Below are positions 47,073 through 57,328 of a stretch of 64,000 nucleotides of DNA, one piece after another (the stretch's first letter is position 1; the number at the start of each line of letters is the position of its first letter). The notes beneath the pieces were generated by a model that saw only the letters and a list, made by a program, of their open reading frames with translations, did no database searches and was not told the DNA's origin. The stretch is from Microbispora sp. H11081 (lineage in GTDB: Bacteria > Actinomycetota > Actinomycetes > Streptosporangiales > Streptosporangiaceae). The position numbers and the translations under genes were made by a program. Location of the stretch: contig NZ_JABBWV010000004.1 in NCBI RefSeq assembly GCF_012999535.1, forward strand, positions 310,001-374,000, written 5' to 3'.

Positions 47073-47743
47073 GGCGGGCTGAAGCGGTACCCGAAGCCGC
47101 GCACGGTGTGGATGTAGACGGGGTCGGCGGGAACCGGCTCGATTTTGGCGCGGATGCGCTGCACGCACGCGTCGACCAGCCGGGAGTCGGCCACGTGCGT
47201 GTGGTCCCAGACGGCGCGCAGGAGATAGCGGCGGTTGAGCACCTGGCCGGGATGGCGGACCAGTTCGAGCAGCAGACGCAGCTCGGTGGGGGTGAGGTGG
47301 ACCTCCTTGCCCGCGAGCGTCACCTTGAGGGCCCCGCGGTCGATCACGAGGTCGCCGAAGGTGAGGCGGTCGGGCGAGGCGGACTCCAGACGGCGCAGGA
47401 CGGCACGGATGCGGGCGTCCAGCACCCGCGGCTCGACGGGCTTGACCACGTAGTCGTCCGCGCCGGCCTCCAGGCCCACGACCACGTCGAGGTCGTCGCC
47501 CCTGGCGGTGAGCAGGATGACGGGCAGCGGGTCGAGCCTGCGGATGCGGCGGCACACCTCGACGCCGTCGATGCCGGGCAGCATGACGTCGAGGATCACG
47601 ATCTCGGGACGCCGCGAGCGCAGGTGTTCGAGGGCCTCCTCGCCCGTGGCGTACGCGGTCACCGAGTGGCCCTGGCGGGTGAGCGCGAGTTCGAGTCCGG
47701 CTCGGACCGAGGGGTCGTCTTCGACCAGGAGGATGCCTGCCAC
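47069..47743 (-). CDS. OmpR-type response regulator (CseB-like)
   Basis: The 224-residue protein has a receiver domain with phospho-acceptor Asp52 (VILDVMLPGIDG), Thr79 and Lys101, and a winged-helix output domain (LTPTELRLLLELVRHPG, DSRLVDACVQRIRAKI, TVRGFGYRFSPP). The GTG start begins at MAGILLVEDDPSVRAG. It heads the operon regulator-kinase-lipoprotein. The upstream gap holds the Crp-type site of the divergent transglycosylase gene. Confidence 0.92.
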   Translation of the reverse strand: MAGILLVEDDPSVRAGLELALTRQGHSVTAYATGEEALEHLRSRRPEIVILDVMLPGIDGVEVCRRIRRLDPLPVILLTARGDDLDVVVGLEAGADDYVVKPVEPRVLDARIRAVLRRLESASPDRLTFGDLVIDRGALKVTLAGKEVHLTPTELRLLLELVRHPGQVLNRRYLLRAVWDHTHVADSRLVDACVQRIRAKIEPVPADPVYIHTVRGFGYRFSPP

Positions 47744-47867
47744 TAGGTCATTATGGTGCGGACGGTACGAATTCCCTATTTCTCATGCTCCTCGGAACGG
47801 CTCGTACGTCACCGTCACGAGGCCGGAGCGCGCTGGTGCCGGGCGCCCGTGCCACCCCACGCCGGGT

Positions 47868-47891
47868 CATGTGTGATCAAAATCACACATG
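47868..47891. promoter_or_regulatory. Perfect Crp-type binding site
   Basis: CATGTGTGAT-CAAA-ATCACACATG is a 24-bp perfect palindrome (10-bp arms). Its core TGTGA-N6-TCACA (47872-47887) matches the CRP/GlxR consensus exactly. It lies about 107 bp before the lytic transglycosylase GTG and 125 bp before the response regulator start. Confidence 0.8.
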
Positions 47892-47993
47892 CCGGGAAAG
47901 TCCATGTGATCGGTGGTCGGGTCAAGAAGTCACCAAACGACTACCACGAATCGGTTGCGGACCACCCCCCAACACAGGGCAAGCTCATAGGCC

Positions 47994-48704
47994 GTGAGCT
48001 CTGGTCAGCAGTTGAAGGATCGGCCCCGTGCCTCCCGGTCGCGGCGGGGAGGAGGCGGCGGTTCCGGCCACGGCCGGCTGACCGTCAAACGCGTCGCCAT
48101 CCTCGGCGTCACCGTGGCCGCGCTCGCCGGCGGGACGACGTACGTGGTCCGCACCTCGGTCGAGAACAACAGCGCGCCCAAGAAGGTGCTGGAACCGGAC
48201 AGCTTCCTCGCCCTCGACCCGAACGCGCCCGACCCCGAGGCCGACATCCTCAAGGAGAACGCCGTCCAGGCGCTGCGCAAGGACCGGCTGGAGCGGGGCC
48301 GCGACCGGAAGAACGGCCTCGACCCCGTCGACATCGTCGAGAAGGCCCCCGGCGGCGGCGGGTTCAACCCGGCGAACTTCCCGCCCGGCTCCACGCCCGA
48401 CCCCGGAAGCAACAAGGCCGTCGGCAAGGAGATGGCCGCGGCCCGCGGCTGGACCGGCGCCGAATGGGGCTGCCTGGAGCGCCTGTGGGACAAGGAGAGC
48501 CACTGGAACGAGCGGGCCATGAACCGCTACAGCGGCGCCTACGGGATTCCCCAGTCGCTGCCCGGCAGCAAGATGGCGAGCGCGGGCTCCGACTGGCAGA
48601 CCAACCCCGCCACACAGATCAAGTGGGGCCTCGGCTACATCGCCGGCCGCTACAAGACGCCATGCGGCGCCTGGGGGCACTCGCAGCGCGTCGGCTGGTA
48701 CTGA
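47994..48704 (+). CDS. Secreted lytic transglycosylase-like protein
   Basis: The 236-residue protein has a basic Gly-rich N-terminus, a membrane anchor (33-51), a flexible acidic linker to about 145 and a C-terminal SLT-like domain with the catalytic Glu168 in LWDKESHWN, SGAYGIPQSLPGSKM and the terminal ARYKTPC-type end. This domain is typical of actinobacterial Rpf-like muralytic enzymes with an AYGIPQ core. GTG start; no strong ribosome site. A perfect Crp site lies upstream. It probably cuts glycan strands during growth or resuscitation. Confidence 0.88.
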   Translation: MSSGQQLKDRPRASRSRRGGGGGSGHGRLTVKRVAILGVTVAALAGGTTYVVRTSVENNSAPKKVLEPDSFLALDPNAPDPEADILKENAVQALRKDRLERGRDRKNGLDPVDIVEKAPGGGGFNPANFPPGSTPDPGSNKAVGKEMAAARGWTGAEWGCLERLWDKESHWNERAMNRYSGAYGIPQSLPGSKMASAGSDWQTNPATQIKWGLGYIAGRYKTPCGAWGHSQRVGWY

Positions 48705-48802
48705 TCGGGTAGGTCCGGCCCGCGCGAAACTCTGGTCAGGGTTGTTCGACCTTTCGGCAAGCCCGCGCGTCCGGCGGGGGGTCGCACTGCACCCTTGGGC
48801 TC

Positions 48803-50788
48803 ATGGGTGTGAAGGTCAGCGTGGTTATGCCCGTGTCCAACCCCGGGCTGTCGAACGACGCCTTCGGCGCGAGTGTGCGCTCGGTGCTGGAGCAGTCGCT
48901 GCCGCCGGAAGAATACGAGGTCATCTTCGCGGACGACGGGTCGACGGACGGGACCCGCAGACGGCTCGACGCGATCGCCGAGCAGCGCGGCAACGTGCGG
49001 GTCCTGCACCTCGACCACAGCGGCTCGCCCGCGCGTGGCCGTAACGTCGGCCTGTCGGTGGCGCGAGGCGAGTACGTCTACCTGCTCGGCCAGTACGACA
49101 GGCTGGAGCCGCGGGCCCTGGAGCTGATGTACGACAGGGCGGTGGAGACCGACGCCGACGTGCTGATCGGCAGGCTCGCGAGCCAGGGGCCGCCTGCGGC
49201 CGCCTTCGCCCGCGACCGGGACCGCGCCGACGTCCTGCGCGACCATCTCCTCGCGCTGCCGACGGCGCACAAACTGTTCAGCCGCGACTTCCTGGAGACC
49301 TGCCAGCTCCGCTTCGCCGACCGGCCGCTGTCCGAGCAGGCCTTCGTGACCAGGGCGTACCTCGCCGCGAAGGTGATCGCCGTGCTGGCGGACGAGATCT
49401 GCTGCCACCTGGCCCCCGTCTCCCCGGGGACGGCGGAGGAGGAGGGGCCGGACGCCGAGGGGCTCTTCGACGGCCTCAACGCCGTCTTCGACGTGGTGGA
49501 CGCCTACACCGAGCCCGGCCCGCAGCGAGAGCGCATCCAGGCCCACTGGTATCGGACGCTCGGGCTGCGCCGGCTGGCGGGCCCGCGATTCCTCGCCGCA
49601 GGCACCGACGAGCGGACGGTCCTGTTCTCCTTCCTGCGCCGCTTCACCCTCGACCGCTTCCCCTCCGCGCTCGACGTCCACCTGCCCGCGCACCTGCGCG
49701 CCCGTACGGCGCTGCTGCGTCAGGACCGGCTCGACGCGCTGGTCGCCCTCGCCGAGGCGTCCCGGGGCACCAGGCTCAGCGCCGAGTTGCGGGAGCTGCG
49801 GTGGGACCAGGGCGTGCTGCTGCTCGACCTGAGCGTGGAGATCCTGCGGGCCGGAGGCGCCCCGGTGTGGCTGCGGCAGCGGGACGACCGGCTGCTGTGG
49901 GCCCCGCCCCCCGCGGTCGAGGGGCTGCTCGACGGCCTGCTCGACGACGAGGGCGCCGACATGACCGACGCCGTGCGCAGGGCCCGCATCGAGGTCTGCG
50001 TACGCCACGCGGAGACCGGGGTGGTCCACACCCTGCCGGTCACCTGCTCGGTGGGGAGGGCGGGCCTGGGCGACCGGGCGCGCGGCGGCCAGGTGCGCGT
50101 GTGGGTGAGCGGCCAGGCCCGGCTCGACGCCGGAGCGGCGGCCCTCGGACGGCCGCTGCCGGCCGGGCTGTGGGAGGTGCACGTGCGCATGCGGGGCGTC
50201 CAGGCGGGCCGCACCCGGGTGGCGCGACCCGCCCTGCCGATGAGCTGCGCCGGCTCGCTCGCCGGGGAACCCAGGCGCCTCGTGGTGCCCTGCTGGTCGG
50301 AGCGCGGCGACCTTGGCGTGTGCGTGGAGCCGAAGTCGTTCCCCGAGTCGATCGCGCTCGTCTCGTCGCGGGCCACCGTGGCCCAGCAGGAGGGGCACGT
50401 CTTCGTCGTCGTGCCCGTGCCGTACGTGCCGCCGAGCGGCGGGCCGCCGGCCGAGCTGGTGCTGCGGGAGAAGGACGGACGCGGGCGCAGCATGGTCGTG
50501 CCCGCGCTGGTCGAGCCGGGGATACCCGGCAGGGTGGCGGGGCAGCTCGTCGCGCGGGTGCCGGTGAGCCGGATCGGCGGGGACGACTGCCTCGGCCCGG
50601 GGTCGTGGCGGCCCGCGCTCCGGGTCGACCAGAAGGACGTGGACCTGCTGTTCGGGCTGGCGGTGCGTCGTGGCGGGCAGGTGTCCGTCCTGCCCGCGGG
50701 GGCTGCGCCGCAGGCCCCGTCGCTGCTGCGCCGCATCGCCGTCCGCCTCCGCGATACCGTCACCCCCCGCCCCACCCCACCGTCGTGA
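48803..50788 (+). CDS. GT2-type glycosyltransferase with altered active site
   Basis: The 661-residue protein has a GT-A domain (about 1-235) followed by a long C-terminal region of beta-type domains resembling TarP/TarS-like wall glycosyltransferases. The UDP-sugar end is normal (FADDGSTDGT, Asp44 and Asp45; GSPARGRNVGL). The metal-binding DxD that should follow in YVYL reads GQYD (96-99), so only the last Asp remains, and the base motif ED reads SEQ in PLSEQAFVTRA. The stop codon lies inside repeat element B. ATG start without ribosome site. Role inferred: wall glycopolymer modification, if active. Confidence 0.8.
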   Translation: MGVKVSVVMPVSNPGLSNDAFGASVRSVLEQSLPPEEYEVIFADDGSTDGTRRRLDAIAEQRGNVRVLHLDHSGSPARGRNVGLSVARGEYVYLLGQYDRLEPRALELMYDRAVETDADVLIGRLASQGPPAAAFARDRDRADVLRDHLLALPTAHKLFSRDFLETCQLRFADRPLSEQAFVTRAYLAAKVIAVLADEICCHLAPVSPGTAEEEGPDAEGLFDGLNAVFDVVDAYTEPGPQRERIQAHWYRTLGLRRLAGPRFLAAGTDERTVLFSFLRRFTLDRFPSALDVHLPAHLRARTALLRQDRLDALVALAEASRGTRLSAELRELRWDQGVLLLDLSVEILRAGGAPVWLRQRDDRLLWAPPPAVEGLLDGLLDDEGADMTDAVRRARIEVCVRHAETGVVHTLPVTCSVGRAGLGDRARGGQVRVWVSGQARLDAGAAALGRPLPAGLWEVHVRMRGVQAGRTRVARPALPMSCAGSLAGEPRRLVVPCWSERGDLGVCVEPKSFPESIALVSSRATVAQQEGHVFVVVPVPYVPPSGGPPAELVLREKDGRGRSMVVPALVEPGIPGRVAGQLVARVPVSRIGGDDCLGPGSWRPALRVDQKDVDLLFGLAVRRGGQVSVLPAGAAPQAPSLLRRIAVRLRDTVTPRPTPPS

Positions 50789-51042
50789 TCTTGTAGTTTG
50801 TCGCAGAGACCCGCGTTCACCTGCGGTGATCCCTTTGGTGATCTTGCAGAAATTTCGTGGAAAGCGCGTTGACCTGCGCGTACGGGGTTCGTGATCTTGC
50901 AGTCCCGTACGGCTGTCGCCCACTGCAAGATCACGAAACGCGAAAGTGCTGGTCAGGCGGGAAGTGGCCCCGTGTGCTGCAAGATCACGAAGGGTGGATC
51001 GCCTGTTCAGGCGGGGTGCGTGCGACAAACTACAAGATCACG
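50784..51042. repeat. Element B: inverted array of six phased GTGATCTTG boxes
   Basis: Non-coding except for five bases, 259 bp. The ends (50784-50805 and 51021-51042) are perfect 22-bp inverted repeats starting CGTGATCTTGTAGTTTGTCG. Inward boxes start at 50784, 50837 and 50890; mirror boxes end at 50935, 50989 and 51042, giving steps of 53, 53, 54 and 53 bp. Second boxes lie 32-33 bp inside: TTCACCTG 50816, TTGACCTG 50869, reversed CTGGTCAG 50949 and CTGTTCAG 51003. It separates two convergent stops. C-rich sequence precedes and G-rich sequence follows. Element A at 10939 has the same plan. Confidence 0.92.
50888..50937. other. Central 16-bp hairpin of element B
   Basis: TTCGTGATCTTGCAGT (50888-50903) and its exact complement (50922-50937) surround an 18-nt loop. 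In RNA from either neighbouring gene this would be a strong stem. Confidence 0.85.
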
Positions 51043-51060
51043 GTGGTGTGTGTGGGGGGG

Positions 51061-52455
51061 TTAGTGGGTGGGGTGGGTCATGGACAGTACGTCCAGGGCT
51101 TGGTCTAGCTGCTCCTCGGTCAGGGTGCCGTTCGCCACGTGGCCGCGCTCGATGACGACCTCCCGGATCGTCTTGCGCTCCTTCAGCGCCTGTTTGGCGA
51201 TCTTGGCCGCCTCCTCGTAGCCCACGTACCGGTTGAGCGGGGTGACGATCGAGGGTGACGACTCGGCGTACTCCCGCAGGCGGTCCACGTTGGCGGTGAT
51301 CCCGGAGACGCACCGGTCGGCGAGCAGCCGCGACACGCCGGCCAGCAGCCGGATCGACTCCAGCACATTGCGGGCCATCACCGGTAGCATCACGTTGAGC
51401 TCGAACGACCCCGAGGCCCCGCCCATCGTCACCGCGGCGTCGTTGCCCACGACCTGCGCGGCCACCATCGTGACGGCTTCGGGGATGACGGGGTTGACCT
51501 TGCCCGGCATGATCGACGAACCGGGCTGCAGGTCGGGCAGGTTGATCTCGCCAAGCCCGGCGCGAGGGCCAGACCCCATCCACCGCAGGTCATTGGCGAT
51601 CTTGTTGAGCGAGACGGCGATCACCTTGAGCATGCCCGACAGCTCGACCAGCCCGTCGCGCGCGCCCTGCGCCTCGAAGTGGTCCCGGGCCTCGGTGAAC
51701 GGCAGCCCGGTCGTACGGCTCAGCTCGGCGATCACGGCCTGCGCCCAGCCGGGGCCGGGCACGTTCACCCCGGTGCCCACGGCGGTGCCGCCCAGCGGCA
51801 GCTCGGCCAGGCGCGGCAGCGCGGCCTGGATCCGTTCGATGCCCAGCTCGATCTGGGTGGAGTAACCGCCGAACTCCTGGCCGAGCGTGACCGGCGTGGC
51901 GTCCATGAGGTGGGTGCGGCCCGACTTCACCACGTCGGCGAACTCGGTGGCCTTCTCCTCCAGCGCGGTGGCCAGGTGCTCCAGCGCGGGCGTGAGCTCG
52001 TGCACCACGGCGTACGTCGCCGCGACGTGGATCGAGGACGGGAAGACGTCGTTGGACGACTGGGCGGCGTTGACGTGGTCGTTGGGATGGACGGGCCGCC
52101 CGAGCCGCTCCTGCGCGAGCGTGGCGACGACCTCGTTCATGTTCATGTTGGACGAGGTGCCCGACCCGGTCTGGAACACGTCCACGGGGAACTGGTCGTC
52201 CCACCTGCCCTCGGCGACCTCGCCCGCGGCCTCCTGGATCGCCTGCGCCAGGTCCTTGTCGAGTACGCCGTACTCCGCGTTGACCTTCGCGCAGGCGGCC
52301 TTGATCCGGGCGAGCGCGGCGATGTGGGCGGGCTCCAGCCCCCGGCCGGACACCGGGAAGTTCTCCACCGCCCGCTGGGTCTGGGCCCGCCACTTGGCAC
52401 GGGCGGGCACCCGGACCTCGCCCATGGAGTCGTGCTCGATGCGGAATTCGTCCAT
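51061..52455 (-). CDS. fumC: Class II fumarate hydratase
   Basis: The 464-residue TCA-cycle enzyme interconverts fumarate and malate. The family signature [11 protein letters not shown] is at 312-322, with the catalytic serine in that loop; [27 protein letters not shown] and [18 protein letters not shown] are also present. It is the iron-free, oxygen-stable type. ATG 52455 follows AAGGAC. It is the most downstream of a same-strand set with two Ser/Thr kinases and class I fumarase. Confidence 0.96.
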   Translation of the reverse strand: MDEFRIEHDSMGEVRVPARAKWRAQTQRAVENFPVSGRGLEPAHIAALARIKAACAKVNAEYGVLDKDLAQAIQEAAGEVAEGRWDDQFPVDVFQTGSGTSSNMNMNEVVATLAQERLGRPVHPNDHVNAAQSSNDVFPSSIHVAATYAVVHELTPALEHLATALEEKATEFADVVKSGRTHLMDATPVTLGQEFGGYSTQIELGIERIQAALPRLAELPLGGTAVGTGVNVPGPGWAQAVIAELSRTTGLPFTEARDHFEAQGARDGLVELSGMLKVIAVSLNKIANDLRWMGSGPRAGLGEINLPDLQPGSSIMPGKVNPVIPEAVTMVAAQVVGNDAAVTMGGASGSFELNVMLPVMARNVLESIRLLAGVSRLLADRCVSGITANVDRLREYAESSPSIVTPLNRYVGYEEAAKIAKQALKERKTIREVVIERGHVANGTLTEEQLDQALDVLSMTHPTH

Positions 52456-52543
52456 GTCGCAGTCCTTCGGTCTGTCCCTGATCGCAGGGTTCCTGCCCCG
52501 GATGCCCGCCGTCTGAACGGCCGGCCCTCCTCAGCAGGGTGAA

Positions 52544-53812
52544 TCAGCTGGCGAAGAAGAACACGCCCAGGAGGATCAGCACGAGGACGGCGACGAGCAC
52601 GACCCCCATCGTCACGAGCACCCGGACCTGCGTCCGCGAGTCCGGGCCCTCGGGGCCGCGCATGGTGAAGAGGTCCGTGCCCAGGCTGGGCGGAGGCCCG
52701 GGGACGCCCTCCCCGGGCGGTACGGGGGGCCGCGGGAGCCGTCCGGGGACCGTGGTGCTGCTCCTGTCTGCGGCTTCCACGCCGTTGCCGGAGTCGTCCC
52801 GTACGGCTGCCACAGGCGGCGGGACGCGTGGCTCGGCCTTGGGACGGGCGACGACCATCGTGCGGTTGGCGTCGTCCTCGCCGGCGTCGGCCGTGCCGTG
52901 CTGCGCGGAAACAGGCGAGACAGGCACGACGGGAGAGACCGGTGAGACCGGCGCGGCGGGTGCCGGAGGCATCACGGGTACGGTGCCTGTGGGGGTGTCG
53001 GCGATCACCCGCAGCATCGCGGCGGCGCGCTCGGGCGTGAGGCGCGCGGTGTGGTCCTTCTCCAGCAGCCCTTCGAGGACCTGCCGCAGCGGCCCCGCCT
53101 GCGTCGGCGGGTCGGCGCTCTCCGTCATCAGCGCGGCCAGCGTCTCGCGCACGGTCGCCCGTTCGTACGCCGGCCGCCCCTCGACGGCGAAGTACAGCGT
53201 CGCGCCGAGCGACCACAGGTCGGACTCGACGCCGGTGTACTCGCCCCGGGCCCGCTCGGGGGCGGTGTAGCCCGGAGAGCCGATCACCATGCCGGTCTGG
53301 GTGAGCGCGTTGTCACCCATGGCCTTGGCGATGCCGAAGTCGGTGAGCACCACCCTGCCCGTCTCGGTGAGCAGCACGTTCGCCGGCTTGACGTCGCGGT
53401 GCAGAATGTTCTGCGCGTGGGCCGCGCGCAGCGCGCCGAGCAGGTCGTAGCCGATCTCCGCCACCAGGCGCGGCGGCAACGGCCCCTCCTCGTCGACGAC
53501 CTGTTCCAGCGAGCGTCCTTCGACGAGTTCCATGATGATCCACGGGATGCCGTCGGACACGATCACGTCGTGGATGGTGGCGACGGACGGGTGGCTGACG
53601 CGCGCCGCCATGCGGCCCTCGCGCATCATGCGTTCGCGCAGTTCCTGCCGTTGCCGAGGGTTGAGCGAGGGGTCCTGTCGGATCTCCTTGACCGCGATCT
53701 CCCGGCCCAGCGACCGGTCGTACGCACGCCAGACGACGCCCATCGTTCCCCGGCCGATCCGGGTGCGCAGCTCGTAGCGGTCGGCGAGCAGCGGCGCATG
53801 CTGTTCCGGCAT
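52544..53812 (-). CDS. Ser/Thr protein kinase with C-terminal membrane anchor
   Basis: The 422-residue kinase has a complete Hanks domain (13-275): glycine loop GRGTMGVV, Lys42, HRDVKPAN (Asp140), DFG 158-160 and APERARG. A Pro/Ala/Val-rich linker follows, then a C-terminal membrane helix (about 398-419) ending FFFAS with no outside sensor. It is a paralogue of the next kinase upstream: Lys42, HRD and DFG fall at identical positions. It sits between fumC and the other kinase. Confidence 0.92.
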   Translation of the reverse strand: MPEQHAPLLADRYELRTRIGRGTMGVVWRAYDRSLGREIAVKEIRQDPSLNPRQRQELRERMMREGRMAARVSHPSVATIHDVIVSDGIPWIIMELVEGRSLEQVVDEEGPLPPRLVAEIGYDLLGALRAAHAQNILHRDVKPANVLLTETGRVVLTDFGIAKAMGDNALTQTGMVIGSPGYTAPERARGEYTGVESDLWSLGATLYFAVEGRPAYERATVRETLAALMTESADPPTQAGPLRQVLEGLLEKDHTARLTPERAAAMLRVIADTPTGTVPVMPPAPAAPVSPVSPVVPVSPVSAQHGTADAGEDDANRTMVVARPKAEPRVPPPVAAVRDDSGNGVEAADRSSTTVPGRLPRPPVPPGEGVPGPPPSLGTDLFTMRGPEGPDSRTQVRVLVTMGVVLVAVLVLILLGVFFFAS

Positions 53813-53854
53813 ACCTAGAAAGATAGCGATTCCGGCTTGAAAATCACTTTCCGG

Positions 53855-55180
53855 TCACTTGTTGAAGATTCTGGGCCAATACCGGCGCGGGAGCAGAATT
53901 CTGATCACCTTCGCCACATGCCGCAGCATGGGAATGCGCACGACCTGGTGGAGAGTGGGCTCGGACGGCTTGCGGTGCAGTCCCTCGCTCGGCCGCCGGC
54001 GCGGGGCCGGTACGGCAGGAGCCTCCCGGTGCTGACCGGACCGCCCGTACTGCGACTGCGGGCCGCTGAACGCGCCACTCTGGAAGCCCGTGGGGGCGCC
54101 GCTGTGCGAGACGCTGTGCCGTAGCGGCCCATACTGTCCGCGCGTGCCGTACACGTCGTACGGGCCCTGCTGCCGGTGGGGCCCGGAGTCGCGGTCGCGT
54201 GGGGTCACCTTGGGCGAGGGCCGCGACTCGGCCCTGTGCTGCCCCCGGTGGCTGCGCTGCGGCGGCTTGCGGGTCTCCGGGGCCGCGGGCTGCGGGGCGA
54301 TCGGCGGCGGCGTGGACCGGCCGGCGCGGAGCGGGGAGGCGAAGGGGTCCTCCGCCACGCCTCCCGCGGCGACCCTGGACAGCGCGTGGGCCGCGCGGAT
54401 GCCGTCGAGCCTGACGGCGGGGTCGATCTGGAGCAGGCCGCGCAGGATCGGGGCGAGCGGGCCCGCCTTCTCCATGGGGATGGGAGCGCCGCTGGTCAGC
54501 GCCGCGAGCGCGGCCGCCGCCGTGCGGCGCCCGTGCAGGCCGCGGCCCTCGACGGCGGTGTAGAGGGTCGCGCCCAGCGACCACAGGTCGGCCGCCGGGC
54601 TCGCCTTGTCGCCGAGGACGCGCTCGGGGGCGATGTACCCGGCCGAGCCGAGGACGATCCCGGCCTGGGTGATGGAGGCGTCGCCCTCCAGGGCGGCCAG
54701 CCCGAAGTCGGTCAGCACCGCCCGGTCGTCGTCGGTCACCAGCACGTTGCTGGGCTTCACGTCCCGGTGCAGGATGCCCTTGGCGTGGACGGCGCGCAGC
54801 GCGCCGAGCACCTGCCGGCCGAGGTCGGCCACCCGGCGCGGCTGCAGCGGCCCCTCCTGGCGGATGAGCTCCTCCAGCGACCGCGCCCTGAGCAACTCCA
54901 TCACGATCCAGGGACGGTCGTCCTCGGTGATGACGTCGAAGACCGTGATGACCGAGGGGTGGGCGACCATGGCGGTCGCCCGGCCCTCGCGTTCGGTGCG
55001 CGCGCACAGCTCCGCCCGCAGATCCTCGTCGAGGACCAGGGGAAGGCGGACCTCCTTGACAGCCACCTCGCGGTCGAGCAGCTCGTCACGCGCGCGCCAC
55101 ACAGTGCCCATCCCGCCGCGCCCGACCGGCTCGATCAGCCGATAGCGCGCGGCTAGCAGGTATCCGGACGGCGCACGCAT
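53855..55180 (-). CDS. Ser/Thr protein kinase without membrane anchor
   Basis: The 441-residue kinase has GRGGMGTV, Lys42, HRDVKPSN (Asp140), DFGLAA (158-163) and a normal C-lobe to about 270. The rest is a basic, Pro/Gln/Arg-rich tail without a membrane helix, ending RRYWPRIFNK. ATG 55180 lacks a ribosome site; ATG 55225 would add 15 residues. The kinase domain aligns with the neighbour without gaps through DFG, suggesting tandem duplication. Possible phosphorylation targets in this cluster are the fumarases, an inference. Confidence 0.92.
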   Translation of the reverse strand: MRAPSGYLLAARYRLIEPVGRGGMGTVWRARDELLDREVAVKEVRLPLVLDEDLRAELCARTEREGRATAMVAHPSVITVFDVITEDDRPWIVMELLRARSLEELIRQEGPLQPRRVADLGRQVLGALRAVHAKGILHRDVKPSNVLVTDDDRAVLTDFGLAALEGDASITQAGIVLGSAGYIAPERVLGDKASPAADLWSLGATLYTAVEGRGLHGRRTAAAALAALTSGAPIPMEKAGPLAPILRGLLQIDPAVRLDGIRAAHALSRVAAGGVAEDPFASPLRAGRSTPPPIAPQPAAPETRKPPQRSHRGQHRAESRPSPKVTPRDRDSGPHRQQGPYDVYGTRGQYGPLRHSVSHSGAPTGFQSGAFSGPQSQYGRSGQHREAPAVPAPRRRPSEGLHRKPSEPTLHQVVRIPMLRHVAKVIRILLPRRYWPRIFNK

Positions 55181-55279
55181 GAGTGGCAGCTTACCGATTT
55201 GTGTAGTGCGACCTGTAGAGACCATGCCGGGAAATTGTTGAGATCTTCTGTCAAAGATCTTGACAACATCCCTGCAGGA

Positions 55280-56932
<1,653 letters not shown>

Positions 56933-57130
56933 CGTCCTCGGTTCCTCGTGGTCTGCCTGATGGTCGGGCGCCGCCCGCCGTGCGGACCGCCCATGGTCTT
57001 CGCACAGCGTACGGTGCGGAGCCCGCGGTCAACATGTCCGGGCTATGAGTAGGTTTTGAATAACTTCATACCGACTATTCGGCCACAAAGAGGGATGATT
57101 GAGACATAAGGCACAGAGAGGAGAGGGGCC

Positions 57131-57328
57131 ATGGACGGCGGACTGTTTGTCATGGTCGTATTCGCGCTCGGCATTCTCGTGGCCCTGGCGGTGTCGCTGC
57201 TCACGATCGTGCTGCGGCAGGTCCGGGAGGGCGACATCACCTGGTTGACTCCTCGGACGGCACGAGTGACGTCGCGCGAGGCGCAGGACGAGGCGAGGGT
57301 GACCGGAGACCGAGGACGATCCCGGTGA
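57131..57328 (+). CDS. 65-residue single-span membrane protein
   Basis: MDGGLFVMVVFALGILVALA begins a protein with one membrane helix (about 7-29) and a charged cytoplasmic end. GAGAGGAGAGG before the ATG is an excellent ribosome site. The last 92 bp overlap the convergent EamA gene. No family is recognised. The gene is divergent from class I fumarase. Confidence 0.6.
   Translation: MDGGLFVMVVFALGILVALAVSLLTIVLRQVREGDITWLTPRTARVTSREAQDEARVTGDRGRSR

Noticed and set aside
45627-47743. sigE next to the CseB-like regulator
   Set aside because: No ECF sigma factor is encoded in the neighbourhood, so the assignment to the SigE system stays open.
47744-47993. ydaO-type c-di-AMP riboswitch before the lytic transglycosylase
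   Set aside because: Actinobacterial muralytic genes often carry one, but the conserved core sequence was not found; the Crp palindrome explains the region better.
50784-51042. Elements A and B as insertion sequences
   Set aside because: They have terminal inverted repeats but no coding capacity for a transposase, and no clear target-site duplication is seen outside the repeats.
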